The notes below the pieces were generated by a model. The model saw only the letters and a list, made by a program, of their open reading frames with translations. It did no database searches and had not been told where the DNA came from. Positions 42,666 through 51,007 of a DNA stretch of 64,000 nucleotides are shown piece by piece. The first letter of the stretch is position 1, and every line of letters begins with the position of its first letter. A program made the position numbers and the translations under genes. This DNA is from Sphingopyxis sp. DBS4. GTDB taxonomy: Bacteria > Pseudomonadota > Alphaproteobacteria > Sphingomonadales > Sphingomonadaceae. The DNA lies in contig NZ_CP102384.1 of assembly GCF_024628865.1 (NCBI RefSeq), positions 3,855,001-3,919,000 of the forward strand, read 5' to 3'.

Positions 42666-42691
42666 AGCCCGGCGAATCGCTCCGCCGGGCT
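42666..42691 (-). terminator. Rho-independent terminator of the Bax-inhibitor-like gene
   Basis: Stem AGCCCGGCG/CGCCGGGCT with an 8-nt loop. On the minus strand it is followed by TTTTTCTTT. It lies 26 bp after the stop at 42717. Confidence 0.85.
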
Positions 42692-42716
42692 CTTGTTTTG
42701 CTTGCCGTCCGTCCGC

Positions 42717-43445
42717 TCAGTCGCGGCTGCCGAGCAGGTTGAGCAGGAAGGTGAACATGTTGACGAAGTCGAGGTAGAGCGTCAGCGCGCCCATCACCAC
42801 CGACTTGCCGACGAAGTCGGTCCCGCGGACATAGAAATACATGCTCTTGATCTTCTGCGTGTCATAGGCGGTCAGGCCTGCGAACAGCAGAACGCCGATG
42901 ATGCTGATCGCGAGGTTCAGCGCCGCCGACTGCACGAACATGTTGATGAGCAGCGCGACGAGGATGCCGACGACGCCCATGATCAGGAAGGTGCCGAAAC
43001 CCGACAAATCCTTCTTGGTCGTATAGCCATAGAGGCTGAGGCCGAGGAAGGCGGCCGCGGTCGCGAAAAAGGTCGTGGCGATCGAGGTCTGGGTAAAGGC
43101 CAGGAAGATCGTCGACATCGACAGGCCCATCACCGCGGCATAAGCCCAGAAGAGCATCTGCGCGGCGGTCGTCGACAGCTTGTTGATCCCGAAGCTCAGT
43201 ACCAGCACGAACGCCAGCGGCGCCAGCATCACCACCCACATCAGCGGGCTGCCGACCAGCGACAGGGTGAAGCCCGAATTATAGGCGAGCATCGCGACGA
43301 TGCCGGTCAGCAGCACGCCCGAGCCCATATAGTTGTAAACCGACAGCATGTACGACCGCAGGCCAGCATCGACGGCCTGATCCATCGCGCTCGCGCTGCC
43401 AGGGAAGCCGGACGCCGCCATATTGGGGTCGTTCCAATTCGCCAT
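42717..43445 (-). CDS. Bax inhibitor-1/YccA family membrane protein
   Basis: Inner-membrane protein of 242 aa with seven helices. Family signs are the soluble N-terminus (MANWNDPNMAASG), INKLSTTAAQMLFWAYAAVM, FGTFLIMGVVGILVALLIN and the C-terminal AGLTAYDTQKIKSMY followed by LYLDFVNMFTFLLNLLG. Members such as YccA interact with FtsH and may leak Ca2+/H+. GGAG about 7 nt before the ATG. It has its own terminator. Confidence 0.9.
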   Translation of the reverse strand: MANWNDPNMAASGFPGSASAMDQAVDAGLRSYMLSVYNYMGSGVLLTGIVAMLAYNSGFTLSLVGSPLMWVVMLAPLAFVLVLSFGINKLSTTAAQMLFWAYAAVMGLSMSTIFLAFTQTSIATTFFATAAAFLGLSLYGYTTKKDLSGFGTFLIMGVVGILVALLINMFVQSAALNLAISIIGVLLFAGLTAYDTQKIKSMYFYVRGTDFVGKSVVMGALTLYLDFVNMFTFLLNLLGSRD

Positions 43446-43588
43446 TTCAAATCTCCATCACCGGCCGGACGATACCAGCCGTAGCGGCAATATCGGTATA
43501 ATCGGCCTGTGTTTCAAGCAAAACCGGGTTGGGCGGCGAAACGCGGCGCGAAAGCCGGGAGAATGCGCGCGGAGATCGAAGACGTTTT

Positions 43589-43754
43589 GGGTCACGCGGA
43601 GGATTCATCAAAAAGAGCCGTGTACTCCCGCGAAGGCGGGAGTCCATCTCCGGTCGGCGCCATATCGAACCGGTCGGAGATGGGTCCCCGCCTTCGCGGG
43701 GACACGCAAATTGCTCATTCAATATCCGTCATCCTCCGCGTCTCCGCGTGAACC
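43589..43754. repeat. Nested REP-like inverted repeats in a 400-bp gene-free stretch
   Basis: The space from 43446 to 43845 has no gene I can support. It holds a near-perfect 88-bp inverted repeat at 43619-43706 with arms CCCGCGAAGGCGGG and CCCCGCCTTCGCGGGG and a second matching pair (CCATCTCCG/CGGAGATGG) inside. Outside are GGTCACGCGGAGGAT at 43589 and ATCCTCCGCGTCTCCGCGTG at 43731-43750, which form an outer inverted pair. Similar units occur at 47.9, 52.0, 56.1 and 58.8 kb. Confidence 0.8.
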
Positions 43755-43845
43755 AAATATCGCCGCGCCTCTGCACGCATCACCATATTCCCCTGGCCGG
43801 CCCCCGCTGGTTCTTCTCGCGCGGACCGCTTATGCTGTCCGCGCC

Positions 43846-44457
43846 ATGTCCACTCACCGCCTGTTCGTCGCGCTGCGCCCGCCCCGTCCGATCCGCGCGG
43901 CGCTGATCGCCGCGATGCACGGCATTTCGGGCGCGCGCTGGCAGGACGACGAGCAGCTTCACCTGACGCTGCGCTTCATCGGCGAGGTCGACCGGCACCG
44001 TGCCGAAGACATCGCCGCGGCGCTCGGCGGCCTTCACGCGCCCGCGATTCCCGCGCGCATCGCCGGGGTCGGGTTGTTCGAGCGACAGGGGCGGCCGCAC
44101 ATGGTCTGGGCCGGGGTCGAGCCGCCCGCACCGCTCGCGGCGCTGCACCGCAAGGTCGACCAGGCGCTCGCGCGCGTCGGGGTCGCGCCCGAGACACGCG
44201 CCTTCGTTCCGCATATCACGCTCGCGCGGTTGAACCGCGCATCGGGTCCGGTCGCACCCTTCCTCGCGCAGAGCAGCGACCTCGCCAGCCCGCCGTTCCT
44301 GTTCGACCATGTCACCCTCTATGAAAGCGAGATGGGCCACGGCGGATCGCGTTATCACCCCGTCGCGCGCTATCCGCTCGAGGCTGAGGCGACGAGCGCC
44401 GACGCGACCGCGCTGACGTCGTCCCACGTCGCCGCGAAGCCGCCGTCGTCGCCATAA
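43846..44457 (+). CDS. thpR: RNA 2',3'-cyclic phosphodiesterase (2'-5' RNA ligase family)
   Basis: Protein of 203 aa with the two HxTxR-type motifs of the 2H phosphoesterase family: HLTLRFIGEV near residue 39 and HITLARL near residue 123. Other family signs are RLFVALRPPRPIRAAL and YESEMGHGGSRYHPVARYPL. It opens 2',3'-cyclic phosphates in RNA. The frame extends upstream without likeness; the start is set at MSTHRLFVAL. Its last 88 bp overlap the convergent phosphatase gene, a long overlap for two real genes. Confidence 0.85.
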   Translation: MSTHRLFVALRPPRPIRAALIAAMHGISGARWQDDEQLHLTLRFIGEVDRHRAEDIAAALGGLHAPAIPARIAGVGLFERQGRPHMVWAGVEPPAPLAALHRKVDQALARVGVAPETRAFVPHITLARLNRASGPVAPFLAQSSDLASPPFLFDHVTLYESEMGHGGSRYHPVARYPLEAEATSADATALTSSHVAAKPPSSP

Positions 44458-44852
44458 TAGGGATCGGCGACGCTCTCGCCCGCGCGGCCGGGCACGCGAT
44501 CGAGCATCAGCGCCAGCGTCGCGGTCGCATCGGCGGGCCGGATCGCCCGCGCGTCGCGCAGATTGGCCGCGTCGGCGGCGAGGATCAGGTCGAAGCGGCG
44601 GAAATCGTCCGCCGAAAGCTGGCGCGCGCGCAGGTCCGAGATATCGACGCCGCGCCGCCGCGCCTCGGCCTGCGCGCGGGCGTCGGGGGGATGGCCGACG
44701 TGCCAGTCGCCGGTGCCCGCCGAATCGAGTGTCGCGTCGATCCCGGCGTCGGCGAAGGCCGCGCGCGCTGCGCCCTCCGCCAGCGGCGAACGGCAGATGT
44801 TGCCGAGGCAAAGGAAAAGAATGGCAGGGGATTGTCCTCGATCGTCGTGCAT
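44370..44852 (-). CDS. Low-molecular-weight protein-tyrosine phosphatase
   Basis: Protein of 160 aa. P-loop ILFLCLGNICRSPLAEGAAR with catalytic Cys15 and Arg21, Asp in the DPYYG motif near the C-terminus, and STPDD-type SAGTGDWHVGHPPDARAQAE in between. It removes phosphate from protein tyrosines and is cytoplasmic. The start at 44852 (MHDDRG) places the P-loop near the N-terminus, as in the family. It overlaps thpR by 88 bp, and its C-terminus (ASALVASASSG) extends beyond the conserved core. Confidence 0.88.
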   Translation of the reverse strand: MHDDRGQSPAILFLCLGNICRSPLAEGAARAAFADAGIDATLDSAGTGDWHVGHPPDARAQAEARRRGVDISDLRARQLSADDFRRFDLILAADAANLRDARAIRPADATATLALMLDRVPGRAGESVADPYYGDDGGFAATWDDVSAVASALVASASSG

Positions 44853-44955
44853 GTCGCTCCTCGCGCGCAAAGGTGAACCGACTTTCAACTTGCGCCTTCT
44901 CCCGGCTCTGCTAGCCATGGCACAAACGATAAGAGAAGAGGGAGCGACTTGCCAG

Positions 44956-46548
44956 ATGGCCGATAGCAATAGCGCGAGCGACGACGCGATTACCCCGCCG
45001 ACCAAGGCGTCGCCCTATGCCTGGTATGCGCTCGGCATCCTGTTCCTCGTCTATGTCCTCAATTTCATCGACCGGCAGATCATCACGATCCTCGCGCCCG
45101 ACCTGAAGCGCGACCTCGGGCTCGACGATGCCGACATCGGCTTTCTCTACGGCACGGCATTCGCGGTCTTCTATGCGCTGTTCGGCATTCCGCTCGGCCG
45201 CCTCGCCGATGCCTGGCACCGTGTCCGGCTGCTGACCGTCGGGCTTGCGATCTGGTCGGCGATGACCGCGGTCTCGGGGCTCGCCGCGAATCGCTATCAG
45301 CTCGCGGCGGCGCGAATGGGGGTCGGGGTCGGCGAGGCGACCGCGGGCCCCTCGGCCTATTCGCTGATCTCCGACCTGTTTCCCAAGAATATGCGCGGAA
45401 CCGCGCTCGCCATTTATTCCGCCGGCCTCTATTTCGGCGGCGGCATCTCGCTGATGATCGGCGGCTTCATCGTCGAGGGCTGGAACGAGGCCTGGCCGGA
45501 CGGCGGCCCCTTCGGCCTCGTCGGCTGGCAGGCGGCGTTCATGGCGGTCGGCATCCCCGGCCTGTTGCTCGCGGCGTGGGTCGCGACGCTGCGCGAGCCG
45601 GTGCGCGGTCTTGTCGACGGCATTCCGACCCAGGCATCGCCGACGCCCTTCAAAGGCTTTTTCGAGGAATTGTTCGCGATCATTCCGCCGTTCACGCTGA
45701 TCTCGGCAGCGTTGCGCGGTTCGCGGGCCTTTCTGATCAACGCCGGCGCGATTGCGATTCTGGGGCTCGTCGCGGCGGCGATGATTTCGCTCACCGGCGC
45801 GTCGCTGCAATGGGTATGCGTCGCCTTCGGCTATTATGCCGTTTTTTCCTGGGCGAGTTCGCTGAAAAGCCGCGACCGCCCGACCTTTGGGCTAATCTGG
45901 GAATCGAAGGCCTTTCTCGCAACGATCCTCGGCTATGGCACCGTCGCCTTCCTCTCCTATGCGTCGAGCGCGTTCGCGCCGATCTATGCACTCGAGGTGC
46001 TGGGCGAGGACGCAGGCACCGTCGGCCTGTGGGTCGGCGGCTGCGGCGCCCTCGCGGGTTTTCTGGGGGTGATCCTCGGCGGACGGATGTCCGACTGGCT
46101 GCGACAACGGAACGAGGCGGGGCGTATCCTGGTCGTGATCTTCGGCCTGATCGCGCCGATCCTGCCGATCGTCATCGCCTTCACCACCCCGTCCACCCCG
46201 GGGAGCGGCGACTTCGTCCGCTTCGTCTTCTTCGCGGCGCTCGCGGGGCTGCTCGCGTCGAGCGCGCTCGGCGCGGCGGCGGCGACGACGCAGGATCTGG
46301 TGCTGCCGCGGATGCGCGGCACCGCGACCGCGACCTTCTTCCTCGCGACGACGCTGGTCGGGCTCGCACTGGGGCCTTATATGGCGGGACAGGTCTCGGC
46401 GATGACCGGCAATCTCGCGACCGGGGTGCTGTCGACGCTGGTCATCGTGCCGGTCGGGTTGGCCGCGTTGTTCGTCGCCTATCGCAGCGTCCCCATCGCG
46501 GCCGCTTCGGTGGTCGAGCGCGCGCGGGACGCGGGCGAGTCCGTCTGA
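44956..46548 (+). CDS. MFS transporter (spinster/YjjL-like)
   Basis: Inner-membrane transporter of 530 aa with 12 helices. Helix 1 YVLNFIDRQIITILAPDLKR is typical of spinster-like MFS proteins; motif A is GIPLGRLADAWHRVRLL and motif GVGEATAGPSAYSLISDLFP follows. It is longer than the usual 430 or so because of added segments between helices 6 and 7. The start at 44956 follows GAGGGAG at about 11 nt. The substrate is unknown; organic acids or sugar acids are possible. Confidence 0.82.
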   Translation: MADSNSASDDAITPPTKASPYAWYALGILFLVYVLNFIDRQIITILAPDLKRDLGLDDADIGFLYGTAFAVFYALFGIPLGRLADAWHRVRLLTVGLAIWSAMTAVSGLAANRYQLAAARMGVGVGEATAGPSAYSLISDLFPKNMRGTALAIYSAGLYFGGGISLMIGGFIVEGWNEAWPDGGPFGLVGWQAAFMAVGIPGLLLAAWVATLREPVRGLVDGIPTQASPTPFKGFFEELFAIIPPFTLISAALRGSRAFLINAGAIAILGLVAAAMISLTGASLQWVCVAFGYYAVFSWASSLKSRDRPTFGLIWESKAFLATILGYGTVAFLSYASSAFAPIYALEVLGEDAGTVGLWVGGCGALAGFLGVILGGRMSDWLRQRNEAGRILVVIFGLIAPILPIVIAFTTPSTPGSGDFVRFVFFAALAGLLASSALGAAAATTQDLVLPRMRGTATATFFLATTLVGLALGPYMAGQVSAMTGNLATGVLSTLVIVPVGLAALFVAYRSVPIAAASVVERARDAGESV

Positions 46549-46564
46549 CCCGCCCGCGTCGCCG

Positions 46565-47137
46565 TCATTCGGCGGCGGGAAGCTCGATCACACCGCAGGC
46601 GACGCGTGCGCCGCTGTTGCCGGCGGGGTCGGTCTTCATGTCATCGGGACCGGCGTGGATGACGAAAGCGGCGCCGTCGGCGTCGATCAGCCCGCCCTCG
46701 CCGGTCAGCCGCGTGCCGACGAGGTTCAGCGTCGCACGGCCGATCGCATCGGGTTCGATCACGAGATTCGGCAAATCGCCGTGATGCGCGCCCATCGGGT
46801 TGTCGCGGCCGTGCTGGGCGCCGGTCGGGTTCCAGTGCGGACCCGCGCTGGTGAAACCGGGCGGTGTGCACTGCCCGACGGCGTGGATATGCATCCCATA
46901 GGTGCCCGGAGCAAAGCCGCGCGCGACGAGTTCGACGCGAAGGCCGGAGTCGGTCTTGTAGAAATCGGCGCGGCCGCGATCGGCCCCGCGCGCATCGGTC
47001 AGCTGGGCCGAGGCGTCCGCCGCCGGAAGCTTCTGCACCGGCTTGCCGCCCGTGGTCGCGCAGCCGGCGAGCGCCAGCGCGCCTGCCGTGCCCAGCACCG
47101 CCGCAAGCGTGCGTCCGTGACGTGAAGCAAGGATCAT
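46565..47137 (-). CDS. sodC: Cu/Zn superoxide dismutase, lipoprotein
   Basis: Periplasmic enzyme of 190 aa that dismutes superoxide. Signal with lipobox LAGC (Cys26). The metal ligands keep the canonical spacing: His83 and His85 (MHIHAVG), His101 (PHWNP), His109, His118, Asp121 (HHGDLPN) and His161 (FVIHAG), with the Cys90-Cys181 disulphide. GGAGACGAGAG precedes the ATG at 47137. It is convergent with the MFS gene, 16 bp apart. Confidence 0.93.
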   Translation of the reverse strand: MILASRHGRTLAAVLGTAGALALAGCATTGGKPVQKLPAADASAQLTDARGADRGRADFYKTDSGLRVELVARGFAPGTYGMHIHAVGQCTPPGFTSAGPHWNPTGAQHGRDNPMGAHHGDLPNLVIEPDAIGRATLNLVGTRLTGEGGLIDADGAAFVIHAGPDDMKTDPAGNSGARVACGVIELPAAE

Positions 47138-47243
47138 CTCTCGTCTCCATTTCTTTTGCGAATCCGGCGCGAGCACCGCGCCCTGCGACCCCCACGAGGA
47201 TGCCCGCAAATTCCGCCGCTTCCAAGCAGATAAGCCCAAGGCG

Positions 47244-47810
47244 TCAGCGACCGCCCGCCGAAAGCCGCATCCGCAGCCTTTTGAGCTCCTGCGGCGGGAC
47301 GGGCGGCAGCGCTGCGGCGGGCTTGCCTTCGCGCAGCCGCTTGCGGTCTTTTTCAGCCGGTTCGACGCGGCGGACGCGCACCGGCGCGTGGCCCTGCGCG
47401 CGGATGCCGAGCTGTTCGGCGGCGCCGCGCGACAGGTCGATGATCCGCCCGCCGCCGGCAAACGGCCCGCGATCGTTGACGCGCACGATGATCCGCCGCC
47501 CGGTGTCGAGCGCGGTCACTTCGACATAGGTCGGGAGCGGAAGCGTCGTATGCGCGGCGGTGATCCAGCCCGGCCGGAACTGCTCGCCGTTCGCGGTGCG
47601 GTTGCCCGATTCGTTGCCGTACCAACTCGCCGTGCCGATCGCGTCATAGCCGGGCGCCGCAGCGGGCACATAGGTGGCGCCGCGCACCGTATAGGCAGGG
47701 CCGATCCGCACCGGCACGTCGCTGACGGGGCGAAAATTGCCCCCGGCGCAGGCGGACAGCAACAGCGCCGGGGCCAGAGCCATGGAGGAAAATGGGAAGC
47801 GCCCGTTCAT
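47244..47810 (-). CDS. rlpA: RlpA-type lytic transglycosylase lipoprotein
   Basis: Protein of 188 aa with lipobox LSAC. The double-psi beta-barrel domain is shown by [35 protein letters not shown] and [20 protein letters not shown]. It cuts peptidoglycan strands and helps cell separation. No SPOR domain follows; instead there is a basic Pro/Ala tail, as in short RlpA forms. The start is ATG 47810, next to an in-frame GTG. Confidence 0.88.
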   Translation of the reverse strand: MNGRFPFSSMALAPALLLSACAGGNFRPVSDVPVRIGPAYTVRGATYVPAAAPGYDAIGTASWYGNESGNRTANGEQFRPGWITAAHTTLPLPTYVEVTALDTGRRIIVRVNDRGPFAGGGRIIDLSRGAAEQLGIRAQGHAPVRVRRVEPAEKDRKRLREGKPAAALPPVPPQELKRLRMRLSAGGR

Positions 47811-47894
47811 CACGTGCCTTGGTATAGGCAGCTTGCGCCGGGATAAAGTCCCTGTGTCAGCGTTGGGGTGGGGGAGCTGCCCCTCCTCACCTTC

Positions 47895-47971
47895 GTCATT
47901 CCCGCGAAAGCGGGAACCCAGTGTGGGGTTAGCCGACGCACGCTCTGGGTCCCCGCTTTCGCGGGGATGAC
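47895..47971. repeat. REP-like palindromic element, copy B
   Basis: GTCATTCCCGCGAAAGCGGG at one end and CCCCGCTTTCGCGGGGATGAC at the other enclose ACCCAGTGTGGGGTTAGCC and CGACGCACGCTCTGGGT. The element at 56097-56173 is its reverse complement with one or two changes. It lies after rlpA and before the exbD terminator. Confidence 0.85.
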
Positions 47972-48040
47972 AAAGTTAGGAGAGGCCGGGCGGCCGCTTC
48001 CGGTCGAAACCGGGACTTCATCCCCATCACCCCAAAAGGA

Positions 48041-48068
48041 AAGGGCCGCGAATCGCTTCGCGGCCCTT
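48041..48068 (-). terminator. Terminator of the tonB-exbB-exbD operon
   Basis: Stem AAGGGCCGCG/CGCGGCCCTT with an 8-nt loop, 28 bp after the exbD stop at 48096. The T-run on the minus strand is short (TCCTTTT). Confidence 0.75.
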
Positions 48069-48095
48069 CCTTGAGCTTACGCTTCGGATCAAGGA

Positions 48096-48521
48096 TCAGA
48101 AGACGCGCGCATATTGTTCGTTGCCGACGAAGCCCAGCTTGCCGACGCCGCTGCGCTTCACGACCGCCATCACGCGATCGACGGTGATATACCGCGCATA
48201 GGGATCGGGCTGAACCTGCAATTCGGGTTCGACCGGCAGCGCCTTGGTCTGTTCCAGAAATTGCGCGAGCTGCGCCAGATCGACCGGCGAACCGTTCCAC
48301 GCGATCGTCCCCGCGGGATCGATGGTGATCTTGTTCTTTTCCGGATCGACGTTGTTCTTCGCGTCGGTCGGAACCGGCAAGTCGATCTTCACCGCGTGGG
48401 TCTGGACCGGGAGGGTGATGATGAACATGATGAGGAGCACGAGCATGACGTCGATCAGCGGCGTCGTGTTCATGTCCATCATCGGTTCGTTTTCGTCCCG
48501 ATCTCCAACTGCCATAGACAT
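48096..48521 (-). CDS. exbD: Biopolymer transport protein ExbD (second copy)
   Basis: Inner-membrane protein of 141 aa with one N-terminal helix containing the essential Asp (NTTPLIDVMLVLLIMFIITL) and a periplasmic domain. With ExbB it uses the proton gradient to energise TonB. It follows the first exbD by 33 bp in the same operon. The periplasmic domain has YITVDRVMAVVKRSGVGKLG, as in normal ExbD. Confidence 0.92.
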   Translation of the reverse strand: MSMAVGDRDENEPMMDMNTTPLIDVMLVLLIMFIITLPVQTHAVKIDLPVPTDAKNNVDPEKNKITIDPAGTIAWNGSPVDLAQLAQFLEQTKALPVEPELQVQPDPYARYITVDRVMAVVKRSGVGKLGFVGNEQYARVF

Positions 48522-48554
48522 AGAGGTCTATTCCTTCATTCTCGCCGGGCGCCC

Positions 48555-49073
48555 TTACAGGCGGCCCAGCGTGCCCGAGCCAGCAACCGGTTCGGAAATG
48601 AACCCGATCTTCTGGAAACCGGCATATTGCATCGTATAGATCACGCCGCCGATGCACTGGTACGGCGTGTTGACGTCGCCGCGGATATGCACTTCGGGGA
48701 AGTTATCTTCGGTGATATTCTGCACGCCGCCGATATCCGCGATCAGCTTTTCGAGCTTCTTCTGCCCGAGATCGAGCAGTTGCTTGGAATCGACGGGCGT
48801 CTGGCCCCAGTAAACTTCACATGCCGAACTGTCGGCATTGGGCAAGCCATCGCCATCGGTATCCGCCGAGCGGACCGACAGGTTGACGTTTTCGGGCTTC
48901 GTCGTCGTCGGCTCAAAGACCACGTCGGGCAGCTTGAGCTCCACCGTCTTCAGCACCACGGGAACCGTGATGAGGAAGATGATGAGCAGCACAAGCATGA
49001 TGTCCACGAGCGGGGTCGTGTTGATGTCCGACATCGGGGCATCTTCGCCCTTGTCGCCTACACTCATCGCCAT
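48555..49073 (-). CDS. exbD: Biopolymer transport protein ExbD (first copy, with Asp-rich insert)
   Basis: ExbD of 172 aa, about 30 residues longer than usual. Helix with NTTPLVDIMLVLLIIFLITV and the essential Asp. The periplasmic part carries DTDGDGLPNADSSACEVYWG, an EF-hand-like DxDxDG loop as in calcium-binding repeats, and two cysteines (SSAC and YQCIGG) that could form a disulphide. The rest, HIRGDVNTPYQCIGGVIYTM, is ExbD-like. Tandem ExbDs are common in sphingomonads and related groups, where one may serve special TonB functions. Confidence 0.9.
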   Translation of the reverse strand: MAMSVGDKGEDAPMSDINTTPLVDIMLVLLIIFLITVPVVLKTVELKLPDVVFEPTTTKPENVNLSVRSADTDGDGLPNADSSACEVYWGQTPVDSKQLLDLGQKKLEKLIADIGGVQNITEDNFPEVHIRGDVNTPYQCIGGVIYTMQYAGFQKIGFISEPVAGSGTLGRL

Positions 49074-49191
49074 AGGATTAGCATCCTGTCACAAAATTAC
49101 TGTCATGGAGCGAAGCGGAGGCCGCCTGGCGCCCGCTTCGTCCAGCGGCCCCGTGCCGCCGCCCGAGGGCGACGACGCGGGGCCCGCAGAC

Positions 49192-50007
49192 TTACGCCTT
49201 CTTCGGCGCGGCAGCCGGAGCGGCCTTGGCCGGAGCAGCCACCACGGCCGGCTTCACCTGGCCACCCGACATGATCGAGCCGAGCACATCGTTCGAGAAG
49301 GTCGACAGGCGACGCGCGATCGACTTGTTGCGGCTCTGAAGCCAGTTGAACGCGAGCACCGCGGGAACCGCCACGATCAGACCGATGGCGGTCATGATGA
49401 GCGCTTCACCGACCGGGCCGGCAACGGTGTCGATCGAGGCCTGGCCCGACGCGCCGATCTTCACGAGGGCGCGCAGAATGCCGATAACAGTCCCGAACAG
49501 ACCGACGAACGGCGCGGTCGAGCCGACGGTCGCGAGGAACGCGAGGCCGCCGTTGAGCTTCGAGTTGATGTGGTTCTGCGAACGCTCGAGCGTGCCGTGC
49601 ATCCAGTCGTGCGATTCGACGGGATCGGTCAGCTTGTTATGCTCTTCGTTGGCGCGCAGACCGTCTTCGACGACCTGGCGATAGGCGCTGTTCTTTTCGA
49701 GCTTCGATACGCCGTCGGCGAGCGTCGGGGCGCGCCAGAAGTTCGCGTCGACCGCCTTGCCCTGGTTGATCACCTTATTCTGTTCGAACAGCTTGGTGAA
49801 CAGGATATAGAGCGTGCCGACGAACATGATCAGCAGGACCAGGAAGGTGACCTGCGACACGATGCCGCCTTCGCACAGGGCGGGCAGCAGGCCGTAGGGG
49901 TTCTGGCCTTCCTTCACGACGCAGACCGACGCGGGAAGGAGCGACATCCCCGCTTCGTGGGCCGGAGCCGCAGCGCCCGCGGCAGCGTTTGCAATCAGGT
50001 TAAACAT
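49192..50007 (-). CDS. exbB: ExbB/TolQ/MotA-family proton channel protein
   Basis: Inner-membrane protein of 271 aa with three helices. The first is FLVLLIMFVGTLYILFTKLF, and the last two are in LAFLATVGSTAPFVGLFGTV and TAIGLIVAVPAVLAFNWLQS, the signature of the family. A periplasmic N-terminus with two Cys (ASVCVVKEG, PALCEGG) is longer than in E. coli ExbB, and a Pro/Ala/Lys tail ends it. GAGGGAA precedes the ATG. It pairs with the two ExbDs downstream and TonB upstream. Confidence 0.92.
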   Translation of the reverse strand: MFNLIANAAAGAAAPAHEAGMSLLPASVCVVKEGQNPYGLLPALCEGGIVSQVTFLVLLIMFVGTLYILFTKLFEQNKVINQGKAVDANFWRAPTLADGVSKLEKNSAYRQVVEDGLRANEEHNKLTDPVESHDWMHGTLERSQNHINSKLNGGLAFLATVGSTAPFVGLFGTVIGILRALVKIGASGQASIDTVAGPVGEALIMTAIGLIVAVPAVLAFNWLQSRNKSIARRLSTFSNDVLGSIMSGGQVKPAVVAAPAKAAPAAAPKKA

Positions 50008-50081
50008 GGTGGTTATTCCCTCTCAAAATATTCAAAACGGTATGAAAAGACTGAAAATATAGAGGCTGGCCGGGCAGCCGA

Positions 50082-50738
50082 TCACTTCGGGATCTGCCAC
50101 TTGACGCGGCTGCTGTAGCTCCCGCCAGAGGGATTGCCCGCGCGATCCTTGCCCGGCGAGAAGCGCGCACGCCGCATGATCAGCTTACAGGTCAGATCGT
50201 CGAGATCGGCATGGCCGCTCGACGAGGTGACGTCGCAGCCCGTGGGCTTGCCGCCCGCGTCATAGGAAACGCGGAAACCCGTCGTGCCCTGCCGCTCTTC
50301 GCGGAGCGCGCGCGCCGGATAGTCGTCGGGGCTGGCCCAGTTGCCGGGATTGCCCTTCGGCTTGCCGGGCGCGCTCATGTCCGGAGCCGGCGGAGGCGCC
50401 GGCGGAGCCGCGATCGGGGGGATCGGCAGCGGCGGACGCGGGGGCGCCTCGGGCACCGACGACACCTGGTTCGACGTGTTCGGCGGCGGAATCGGCGACG
50501 GCGGCGTCACCACCGGCGGCGGCGGCGGCAGCTTGTTATCCGGCGGCGGCGGCGGCGGGGGCTCCTCCGGCGGCGGCGGCTCTTCGACGTCCACCACGTC
50601 CAATTTCTCGGCGAGCTTCTTGACGATGCTGATGTTCAGACCATTTACCAAGCCGTAGCCCAGCAAAGCCGTGAACAAGCCCACCAAGACAATCGCCACT
50701 ACCCTGTTTTTAGGGTCGACATTATCACCATAAGCCAT
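50082..50738 (-). CDS. tonB: Energy transducer TonB
   Basis: Protein of 218 aa that links the ExbB/ExbD motor to outer-membrane receptors. N-terminal helix (VAIVLVGLFTALLGYGLVNG), a Pro-rich periplasmic spacer (about 50-120, with runs such as EEPPPPEEPPPP) and a C-terminal TonB domain with YPARALREERQGTTGFRVSY and CDVTSSSGHADLDDLTCKLI. First gene of the operon tonB-exbB-exbD-exbD; the receptors encoded in the island would depend on this or a similar system. Confidence 0.92.
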   Translation of the reverse strand: MAYGDNVDPKNRVVAIVLVGLFTALLGYGLVNGLNISIVKKLAEKLDVVDVEEPPPPEEPPPPPPPDNKLPPPPPVVTPPSPIPPPNTSNQVSSVPEAPPRPPLPIPPIAAPPAPPPAPDMSAPGKPKGNPGNWASPDDYPARALREERQGTTGFRVSYDAGGKPTGCDVTSSSGHADLDDLTCKLIMRRARFSPGKDRAGNPSGGSYSSRVKWQIPK

Positions 50739-51007
50739 TCAGGGACGACGCTCCTTGCTAGATCATCCTGACACCAAATCCATCACCGACGGGTGCGGTT
50801 GCCAAATGCTCGGATAATTTCCGATGCGCTTTCACAGACCCGGCGGCGTCGCAGCCGGCCTTTTATGTTGTCGCCGGACGCTTCGTCGCTCGTCCTATCG
50901 CGGTGGCGACAAGTTCGCAAACCCTTTATCAGCGGTTAATGTCCGCTTCCCCATGATGGGGTTTTGGCGCCCGTACGGCGCCTCGAACAATGGAAGGTGG
51001 TTCGATC

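Noticed and set aside
43589..43754. CRISPR array from closely spaced palindromes
   Set aside because: The units are inverted pairs, not direct repeats with regular spacers, and no cas gene is near.
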